A stretch of DNA of 6,979 nucleotides, taken from the NCBI GenBank assembly GCA_900554585.1, contig USHS01000070.1, positions 1 through 6,979 on the forward strand, given 5' to 3'. Below, piece by piece: positions 1 through 4,520 of this stretch. The position numbers and the translations under genes were made by a program. Position 1 is the first letter of the stretch; every line of letters begins with the position of its first letter. Under the pieces are notes generated by a model. It was not told the origin of the DNA and made no database searches. It worked only from the letters and a program-made list of their open reading frames with translations. This stretch comes from an uncultured Collinsella sp. GTDB taxonomy: Bacteria > Actinomycetota > Coriobacteriia > Coriobacteriales > Coriobacteriaceae.

Positions 1-83
1 CTTATCCAAGGCATCGCTCCCATCGTATACGCTCCATAAACGCTAAATAGTTTCTCACGGTTTGTCCCCGCAGCAGCCACGAA
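1..83. other. Left-edge intergenic sequence, no supported gene
   Basis: No convincing coding sequence is visible. One short + strand frame stays open from the edge to a TAA at 37-39 and could be the last dozen codons of an upstream gene. On the - strand an ATG at 23 (then another at 14) runs off the left edge, with a weak GGAG upstream, so a divergent gene could begin here. Neither fragment is long enough to decide. AT-rich hexamers near 26-49 could serve as -10 boxes for mntP, but none has a good -35 partner. Confidence 0.3.
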
Positions 84-170
84 ATCCGATGCTTACAGAA
101 TGAGCGAACACCGCTTAGGTAGCTCATTTGGGACGGGGCTCCTTTGACTGCTCATGTGGTAGCATCGGGT
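84..170 (+). promoter_or_regulatory. Structured upstream leader element with a 10-bp long-range stem
   Basis: Positions 84-93 (ATCCGATGCT) pair with 161-170 (AGCATCGGGT) over ten base pairs with one G-U. The enclosed segment holds a 7-bp hairpin, 99-105 (AATGAGC) with 122-128 (GCTCATT). A competing helix, 66-70 (CCCCG) with 134-138 (CGGGG), crosses the long stem, so the two would form a pseudoknot or exclude each other. The element lies about 60 bases before mntP. The pairings are read directly from the sequence. Whether they belong to the mntP transcript is unknown because no promoter is identified. It does not match a tRNA. Confidence 0.35.
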
Positions 171-230
171 CTCATATAAATGAGGGAGTAGTCGCGTAAT
201 CGGGCTCGCCCGCAGAGAGGGAGCCAGACT
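171..230 (+). promoter_or_regulatory. mntP 5' leader, candidate short manganese (yybP-ykoY-like) riboswitch
   Basis: Immediately before mntP the sequence GGGAGTAG (184-191) is followed about 30 bases later by GCCAGACT (223-230). These resemble the two conserved loop segments of the yybP-ykoY manganese riboswitch, GGGGAGUAG and GCAAGACC, and that riboswitch family is known to precede mntP in enterobacteria. A hairpin CTCAT/ATGAG (171-175/180-184) and a stem GGCTC/GAGCC (203-207/221-225) are present, the second covering part of the Shine-Dalgarno AGGGAG (218-223). The element is much shorter than usual family members and its P1 helix is weak, so this is a suggestion from motif and context, not an identification. 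A TATAAA at 175-180 could instead be a -10 box lacking a -35. Confidence 0.4.
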
Positions 231-815
231 ATGGGACTCGCAGAGCTCGTGTTGCTCGCCGTTGGCCTTTCGATGGACGCCTTTGCCGTTTCCATCTGCA
301 AGGGTCTCGGCATGAAAAAGATCAACCTTAAAGTCGCCGTGGTGCTCGGCCTGTTCTTTGGCGGCTTTCAGGCCGGCATGCCCGTGATCGGATGGGCGCT
401 CGGCAGTCAATTCATGGGCATCATCGGGCCCATCGACCATTGGATCGCCTTTATCCTTTTGGCCTTCATCGGCGGCAAGATGCTGTGGGAAGCCTTTACC
501 GAGAATGAGGACGAGGGCGAGGGCGACAACAAGAATGCCGAAAAGATTGACCTGGTAGAATACCTGATCCTCGCCATCGCCACCTCAATCGACGCCCTAG
601 CCGTAGGCATCTCGTTTGCGGCGCTCTCGGTTGACATCGTTCCCGCCGTATCGCTTATCGGCGTCACAACGTTTATCTTCTCCATCGCCGGCGTAGCGAT
701 CGGCCACACCTTTGGCGCGCGCTACGAAAAACCCGCCACCATCGTGGGTGGCGTCGTGCTCATCCTCATCGGGCTTAAGATCTTGCTTGAGCATCTGGGG
801 ATTTTGGCGCTGTAA
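231..815 (+). CDS. mntP: Manganese efflux pump MntP
   Basis: A 194-residue integral membrane protein of the MntP (formerly DUF204/YebN) family, which exports Mn2+ across the cytoplasmic membrane and protects against manganese toxicity. Its length is close to the usual 185-190. It shows the internal duplication of the family: an N-terminal half with [12 protein letters not shown] (residues 14-25) and a C-terminal half with [11 protein letters not shown] (118-128), each carrying an intramembrane Asp (D16, D121) expected to take part in ion transport. Six hydrophobic segments are visible, roughly at 3-22, 34-57, 68-88, 108-131, 136-157 and 168-188. A strongly acidic cytoplasmic-type loop at 91-107 separates the halves. 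The ATG is preceded by AGGGAG with a 7-base spacer. The gene is monocistronic, with a terminator 36 bases after the stop. The leader suggests manganese-responsive RNA control, which is inferred. Confidence 0.95.
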   Translation: MGLAELVLLAVGLSMDAFAVSICKGLGMKKINLKVAVVLGLFFGGFQAGMPVIGWALGSQFMGIIGPIDHWIAFILLAFIGGKMLWEAFTENEDEGEGDNKNAEKIDLVEYLILAIATSIDALAVGISFAALSVDIVPAVSLIGVTTFIFSIAGVAIGHTFGARYEKPATIVGGVVLILIGLKILLEHLGILAL

Positions 816-851
816 CACCAAGCACAATCACTCAAAACTCAACGCCAGCAC

Positions 852-885
852 AAGGCCTCATGCAGAGTTTTGCATGAGGCCTTTT
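852..885 (+). terminator. Rho-independent terminator of mntP
   Basis: Positions 852-864 and 871-883 form a perfect 13-bp stem with a 6-base loop (GAGTTT), ending in TTTT at 882-885. It lies 36 bases after the mntP stop, as expected for an intrinsic terminator. The loop-proximal part, TGCA-N6-TGCA (861-874), is also a copy of the unit repeated in front of hipB, so terminator and putative operator overlap. Confidence 0.85.
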
Positions 886-928
886 CGTGCAGACTTTTGC
901 ATGTCATACTAATATGCAAAAGTCTGCA
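861..928 (+). promoter_or_regulatory. hipBA operator array: three TGCA-N6-TGCA units, 27-bp period
   Basis: TGCA occurs at 861, 871, 888, 898, 915 and 925, so steps alternate exactly 10, 17, 10, 17, 10. This gives three 14-bp units (861-874, 888-901, 915-928) repeating every 27 bp. Units 2 and 3 are inverted copies inside a perfect 17-bp inverted repeat, 886-902 with 914-930, separated by 11 bases. Unit 1 matches unit 2 over 16 bases (861-876 against 888-903) with one difference. HipB-type repressors bind dyad operators in front of their own operon, so these are the likely HipB sites; the assignment rests on position and symmetry. The motif differs from the TATCC-N8-GGATA operator of E. coli HipB. 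Confidence 0.75.
882..915 (+). promoter_or_regulatory. Probable hipBA promoter between operator units 2 and 3
   Basis: The only AT-rich stretch between the mntP terminator and hipB is the spacer of the large palindrome. It offers CATACT (905-910) or TAATAT (910-915) as a -10. Matching -35 boxes are poor (TTTTCG at 882-887 for the first, GTGCAG at 887-892 for the second), both at 17-base spacing. Either choice places the -10 between two operator units, so a bound repressor would cover the promoter. That geometry is the main support; the exact boxes are uncertain. Confidence 0.4.
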
Positions 929-932
929 CGTT

Positions 933-938
933 AGGAGA
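933..938 (+). promoter_or_regulatory. Ribosome-binding site fixing the GTG start of hipB
   Basis: AGGAGA lies five bases before the GTG at 944. No in-frame ATG competes nearby, so this site supports GTG as the start codon. Confidence 0.75.
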
Positions 939-943
939 TCGCC

Positions 944-1414
944 GTGGGCACCCTTCCCATCACCACACCGCGCCAAGCTGGCATCTACGTGCGCCAGGCA
1001 CGCGAGTCACAGGGAATCACCCGTGCGGCCCTCGCTAAAAAAGCCGGTGTTTCGGAGCGCCTGCTCGCATCACTCGAGCTGGGAGATGCCACCGGCATTC
1101 GACTCGACAAGTTGCTGTCGATTTTCAATGCTCTTGGACTGGCACTCGCCGCTCAAGGGGATATCGGCGAAGCAAAAAACGAGCGACCAGTCGACGCCCC
1201 GCATGCCAATCCGCTGCCTCGCAGCATCCCCAAGCGCCATCACACTCAACGTCCTCACCATCGCAACCGTCGTAGTACCGCCATTCCGGCTCTTGCAGAT
1301 GCCCCCTTTACATCCGCACTCTACGACGAGGTCTTCGCCGATTTCGCCATGTCCAATCTCGGAGTCTCGATTGCCGCAAACGCATCTAACCAAACCAAGC
1401 CCGAAGGGAAATAG
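944..1414 (+). CDS. hipB: HipB-like XRE-family antitoxin and operon repressor with a long C-terminal extension
   Basis: A 156-residue protein expected to bind and inhibit the HipA kinase and to repress its own operon. Residues 12-65 form a Cro/C1-type helix-turn-helix: a first helix with GIYVRQARESQG (13-24), then the turn and recognition helices in ALAKKAGVSERLLASLELG (29-47), followed by LDKLLSIFNALGLAL (54-68), typical of HipB dimerisation ends. E. coli HipB has only 88 residues, so about 80 residues are extra. They comprise a basic His/Arg-rich linker (KRHHTQRPHHRNRR, 97-110), then a short helical-looking segment SALYDEVFADFA (124-135) and a polar tail. The start is a GTG with a good ribosome-binding site. 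The stop is three bases before hipA, so the genes are co-translated. The operator array upstream implies autoregulation. The antitoxin role is inferred from the HTH and the partner; the tail's function is unknown. Confidence 0.88.
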   Translation: MGTLPITTPRQAGIYVRQARESQGITRAALAKKAGVSERLLASLELGDATGIRLDKLLSIFNALGLALAAQGDIGEAKNERPVDAPHANPLPRSIPKRHHTQRPHHRNRRSTAIPALADAPFTSALYDEVFADFAMSNLGVSIAANASNQTKPEGK

Positions 1415-1417
1415 CCA

Positions 1418-2722
1418 ATGGCCAGAACATCACTTCGGACCTTCATTTGCGGCGTACCTGCGGGAACGCTCACGCAAGATGAGAACGGTCTTATCAGCTT
1501 TACCTACGATCATGACTATGACGGGCCAGCCCTATCGACCAACATACCCGTATCGAATCGCACATACGGACAACAGGTCATGAATCCGTACCTGTTTGGC
1601 CTTCTACCCGACAGCGAGGACCAACGAAAAGCGATTGCCACCGAATTCGACGTTAGGCCCAACAACCCCGTTGCGTTGCTCAGCCATATCGGACTCGACT
1701 GTCCGGGCGGAGTGCAGTTTTGTGCCGAAGAAGATGCCGACGCCGTCCTGCATCGCGCCGGCGAATACTGCCCTATAGACGACCACGAAATTGCTCTCCG
1801 CCTCAAGTCGATCAGAGATGACCGCGATGCATCGTGGATGGGTCTAGATGAAAGTTGGTCACTCGGAGGCAACCAGGGCAAGTTCGCGCTCGCGTTCATA
1901 AACGGCCGCTGGTGCGAATGCATGGGCTCCTCGCCTACGACGCATATTTTCAAAAATGGCGTTATCGGATTTAAACTCGAGGCTCTCAATGAGTTTGTCT
2001 GCATGAAAAGCGCCCAGCGCGCCGGTATCGCAACGGCAAACGTCGAATATCGTATGTTTGAGGACGAACCTGCCCTCATTGTTGAGCGCTATGACCGCGT
2101 GAAAGTCGAAGACGGAACGATCAGGCGCCTACATCAAGAAGACCTCTGTCAGGCACTTGGGGTGATGCCCGCCCAAAAGTACACGGCAGACGGCGGCCCG
2201 ACCACCCGCGATATTCAAGAGCTCCTCGTAAACACGAGCCACCATCAACTTAACCTGTATCTGTTTACGCAGATACTGTTCTTCAACGCCATTATCGGCG
2301 CACCGGATGCGCATGCGAAAAACTATTCCCTGCTACTCGGAAACGGCGGCACGGCCATGATGGCTCGTATGTACGATGTCGCGTCGGGTTTGGCGTATGA
2401 GCGCATGCGACGTCGGGCACGCCTTGCCATGAGCGTTGGCGGCGAGAATCGTGTTGGGCGTATCGGACCCAACGCCATCCGCCGATACCATGGCGAAGGC
2501 GACCCCGTGCTGGAAGCGGCACTCACCGATGCCGGGCTAACCGAGAAGTTTTGCTTTACAACCATGATGGACCTCGCCTACGATGTACCCATTTGCATGG
2601 AAGAGGTCATGGACGAATACGCCGATCTGCCCGGCATGGCGGACCTGCGCGAACATATGCTCGGGCCCGTCCGCGAAAACTGCCAGCGCACCCTCGACCT
2701 CATCAAGGCGGATATGGGCTAG
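1418..2722 (+). CDS. hipA: HipA serine/threonine kinase toxin
   Basis: A 434-residue protein, close to the 440 of E. coli HipA, a kinase that phosphorylates glutamyl-tRNA synthetase and thereby triggers growth arrest and persistence. The N-terminal Couple_hipA region (about 1-105) contains LLPDSEDQRK (62-71) and GLDCPGG (92-98), matching the family's LLPDS and GRDCxGA signatures. The HipA_C kinase domain follows. It has the glycine-rich SLGGNQGK (148-155), whose Ser148 aligns with the autophosphorylated Ser150 of E. coli, and THIFK with Lys179 at the place of the nucleotide-binding Lys181. Next come VERYDR (222-227), the catalytic loop GAPDAHAKN (294-302; Asp297, Asn302) and the metal-binding YDVAS (319-323; Asp320). 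All key residues are present, so the toxin should be active. The ATG has an AAGGGAA site overlapping the end of hipB. The target here is not known from sequence; a GltX-like target is an inference from the family. Confidence 0.94.
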   Translation: MARTSLRTFICGVPAGTLTQDENGLISFTYDHDYDGPALSTNIPVSNRTYGQQVMNPYLFGLLPDSEDQRKAIATEFDVRPNNPVALLSHIGLDCPGGVQFCAEEDADAVLHRAGEYCPIDDHEIALRLKSIRDDRDASWMGLDESWSLGGNQGKFALAFINGRWCECMGSSPTTHIFKNGVIGFKLEALNEFVCMKSAQRAGIATANVEYRMFEDEPALIVERYDRVKVEDGTIRRLHQEDLCQALGVMPAQKYTADGGPTTRDIQELLVNTSHHQLNLYLFTQILFFNAIIGAPDAHAKNYSLLLGNGGTAMMARMYDVASGLAYERMRRRARLAMSVGGENRVGRIGPNAIRRYHGEGDPVLEAALTDAGLTEKFCFTTMMDLAYDVPICMEEVMDEYADLPGMADLREHMLGPVRENCQRTLDLIKADMG

Positions 2723-2753
2723 ACGCCAATCAATTTCCCATTTCTTAAAAGAA

Positions 2754-2794
2754 GAGAGGGGGCACCTGTCGCAAAAGACCGGGTGCCCCCTCTC
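2754..2794. terminator. Strong palindrome between convergent hipA and pepD, likely bidirectional terminator
   Basis: Positions 2754-2766 (GAGAGGGGGCACC) pair perfectly with 2782-2794. Inside, GTC (2768-2770) pairs with GAC (2777-2779) around a GCAAAA loop, giving an imperfect 41-base palindrome. On the - strand the stem runs into TTCTTTTAAG, a fair U-tract, so it should end pepD transcripts. On the + strand there is no T-run after the stem, so termination of hipA there is less certain. The bulged palindrome also has the look of a REP-type dispersed repeat, which cannot be decided from one copy. Confidence 0.7.
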
Positions 2795-2812
2795 GTAATG
2801 TCATTTGCAATC

Positions 2813-2843
2813 CGCTAGCACGTGGCTCGGACTGCTGCTAGCG
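2813..2843. repeat. Second inverted repeat just after the pepD stop
   Basis: CGCTAGCA (2813-2820) is the reverse complement of TGCTAGCG (2836-2843), an 8-bp stem with a 15-base loop. It starts seven bases after the pepD stop codon. No U-tract follows on either strand, so it is not a classical terminator. It may protect the pepD message 3' end or be incidental. Confidence 0.4.
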
Positions 2844-2849
2844 CAATCT

Positions 2850-4307
2850 TTACGCAGCGAGACGCTTGAGAACGTCGATGAGCAACTCGTAGAAGCGCTC
2901 GGCAGAAGCGAGCTCCATGCTCTCGTCCGGGGTGTGGACATCGGAGAGCGTCGGGCCCACGGCGATGGCGTCCAGGCCGTGCAGGGCCTCGACAAACAGG
3001 CCGCACTCAAGGCCGGCGTGAATGGACTCGATGCGCAGCTCGGAGCCAAAGAGCTCGCGATAGCTCTCGACAAAGACGTCGCGGACCGGCGAATGCTCGG
3101 CATAGCTCCAGCCGGGATACTCGAACTCGAACTTGGCGTCGAAGCCCAGGACATCGGCCAGCATCTGCAGGCGGTCCTTGAACTCGTTCTGCAGCGAGGT
3201 GATCGAGGAGCGCGGGGACAGCATGATCTTGACCTGGTCGTCAGAGGTGGCAACCACGCCGATGTTGGAGGAAACCTCGACGGAGCCGTCGGTGGCGACG
3301 TTGCGGCGAATCACGCCGTTAGGGGCAAGACGCAGAGCGCGGATGAGAGCAAGCGCGGACTTCTGGTCCATGGCCTCGACCTCGGCGTCGTCGGCAATCT
3401 CGACGGTGCAGGTAAAGCCGGGGTCGAAGACCTCGAGCTCGGCGGTGACGTCGGCGATGATGTCCTTTGCGATCTGGGCCGCGGCCTCGGCGGCAGCGTG
3501 GTCGGCGTAAACCAGCTCGGCCTTGCACTCACGGTTGATGGCGTTGTCCTTAGTGCCGCCGTTGAAGCTGACGATGGCGGGCTCGCCGGCGACCATCAGG
3601 CGGTCGATGATGCGGGCCATGATGAGGTTGCCATTGCCGCGCTCCAGGTTGATGTCGGAGCCGGAGTGACCGCCCAGCAGGCCGGAGATGTCGAGCGTGA
3701 GGGTGCTACCGGTCTTGTGCTCGCGCGCGATGGGGCAGGTGTAGGTAACGACGACGCCGCCGGCGCAGCTGACGGTGGCAACGCCCTCTTCCTCGGAGTC
3801 AAGGTTAATCATGGTGCGGGCGCTAATCTGGGACTTGTCGAGCGTCTCGGCGCCGACCAGGCCAGTCTCCTCGTCGGTGGTGAATACGCACTCGAGGGCC
3901 GGATGGACAATCGAATCATCGTTGAGCACGGTAAGCATAAGCGCGACGGCAATGCCGTTGTCGGCACCCAGGGTGGTGCCGTTGGCGGTAAGGACACCAT
4001 CCTTGACGACCAGGTCGATACCATCGGTCGTAAAGTCGTGCTCAACGGAGCCCAACTTGTCGCACACCATGTCGATATGGCCCTGTAACATCACGGTCGG
4101 GGCGTTCTCGGCACCGGTAGATGCGGGCTTGCGAATGATGACGTTGTAGACCTCGTCCTGGTACACGTCAAGGCCGCGCTCCTTGGCAAACGCAACCAGG
4201 AAATCGCTGATGCCCTTCTCGTTGCCAGACCCACGGGGGATCGCGCTAACCTCCTCAAAGAAATGGAACAGCTGGGCGGGCTCGTAGCCAGTAATCTTGT
4301 AGTCCAT
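2850..4307 (-). CDS. pepD: Aminoacyl-histidine dipeptidase (PepD, peptidase M20C)
   Basis: A 485-residue cytosolic metallopeptidase, the same length as E. coli PepD, which hydrolyses Xaa-His dipeptides such as carnosine and other dipeptides in peptide salvage. All di-zinc M20 active-site elements are visible: LQGHIDMVCD (74-83; metal ligand His77, catalytic-site Asp79), GADNGIA (114-120; bridging Asp116), TTDEETG (143-149; catalytic Glu146, ligand Glu147), INLDSEEEG (167-175; ligand Asp170) and DVHTPDE (456-462; His458). GGHSG (212-216) opens the inserted dimerisation/lid domain, and the catalytic domain resumes near 400. The frame is open upstream to 4412, adding 35 residues, but the ATG at 4307 has a near-ideal AGGAGG and gives the exact family length, so I use it. 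It is co-directional with clpC but separated by 213 bp and a terminator, so it is probably transcribed alone. Confidence 0.95.
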   Translation of the reverse strand: MDYKITGYEPAQLFHFFEEVSAIPRGSGNEKGISDFLVAFAKERGLDVYQDEVYNVIIRKPASTGAENAPTVMLQGHIDMVCDKLGSVEHDFTTDGIDLVVKDGVLTANGTTLGADNGIAVALMLTVLNDDSIVHPALECVFTTDEETGLVGAETLDKSQISARTMINLDSEEEGVATVSCAGGVVVTYTCPIAREHKTGSTLTLDISGLLGGHSGSDINLERGNGNLIMARIIDRLMVAGEPAIVSFNGGTKDNAINRECKAELVYADHAAAEAAAQIAKDIIADVTAELEVFDPGFTCTVEIADDAEVEAMDQKSALALIRALRLAPNGVIRRNVATDGSVEVSSNIGVVATSDDQVKIMLSPRSSITSLQNEFKDRLQMLADVLGFDAKFEFEYPGWSYAEHSPVRDVFVESYRELFGSELRIESIHAGLECGLFVEALHGLDAIAVGPTLSDVHTPDESMELASAERFYELLIDVLKRLAA

Positions 4308-4311
4308 GGTG

Positions 4312-4318
4312 CCTCCTT
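4312..4318 (-). promoter_or_regulatory. Ribosome-binding site fixing the pepD start
   Basis: Read on the - strand, AAGGAGG ends four bases before the ATG at 4307. It is the only good Shine-Dalgarno sequence near the possible starts and excludes the 35-residue N-terminal extension. Confidence 0.85.
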
Positions 4319-4351
4319 GGCGCAACTGGTTAGACAATAAGACATGCGCCT

Positions 4352-4380
4352 TGTATATTCCCAGACTTCGTTTGCATAAA
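4352..4380 (-). promoter_or_regulatory. Weak candidate pepD promoter
   Basis: On the - strand TTTATG (4380-4375) and TATACA (4357-4352) are spaced by 17 bases, about 45 bases before the pepD start. Each box matches the sigma-70-type consensus only partly. It is the best pairing I find in the clpC-pepD gap. Confidence 0.3.
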
Positions 4381-4463
4381 CCAGTCGAAAACGCCGAGCG
4401 CTCTCGCATCATCGGCTAACGGCGGACCGCAGAGCGTAACGGTCACAACTTCGCAGCTCTACA

Positions 4464-4495
4464 AATCGAGGCGCCCTTGCCAGAGCGCCTCGATT
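4464..4495 (-). terminator. Terminator of clpC
   Basis: AATCGAGGCGC (4464-4474) and GCGCCTCGATT (4485-4495) form a perfect 11-bp stem with a 10-base loop, starting 25 bases beyond the clpC stop. On the - strand the stem ends in ATTTGTAG, so the U-tract is short. It separates clpC from pepD. Confidence 0.7.
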
Positions 4496-4520
4496 ACGCG
4501 TATCAAATTGTCGCCACACC

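Noticed and set aside
61..140. Possible tRNA or other cloverleaf RNA from the CCCCG/CGGGG pairing
   Set aside because: No T-loop GTTC, no anticodon arm and no 7-bp acceptor stem are present.
886..930. Large hip palindrome as a transcription terminator or CRISPR-like repeat
   Set aside because: No T-run follows it, it directly precedes the hipB ribosome site, and the repeat units are too few and short with no spacers of CRISPR type. Operator function fits better.
870..1583. 237-codon + strand frame spanning the hip operator, hipB and the start of hipA
   Set aside because: It begins in the terminator loop, crosses the operator palindrome, has no ribosome-binding site and overlaps two well-supported genes in another frame.
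2805..4088. 427-codon + strand open frame antisense to pepD
   Set aside because: It lies wholly opposite a clear PepD with all active-site residues. The product is a repetitive Gly/Val/Asp/Leu-rich sequence typical of the reverse complement of GC-biased codons, with no domain and no ribosome site.
4308..4412. N-terminal extension of pepD by 35 residues
   Set aside because: It has no ribosome site, runs through the intergenic gap, and the ATG at 4307 has AGGAGG and gives the exact family length of 485.
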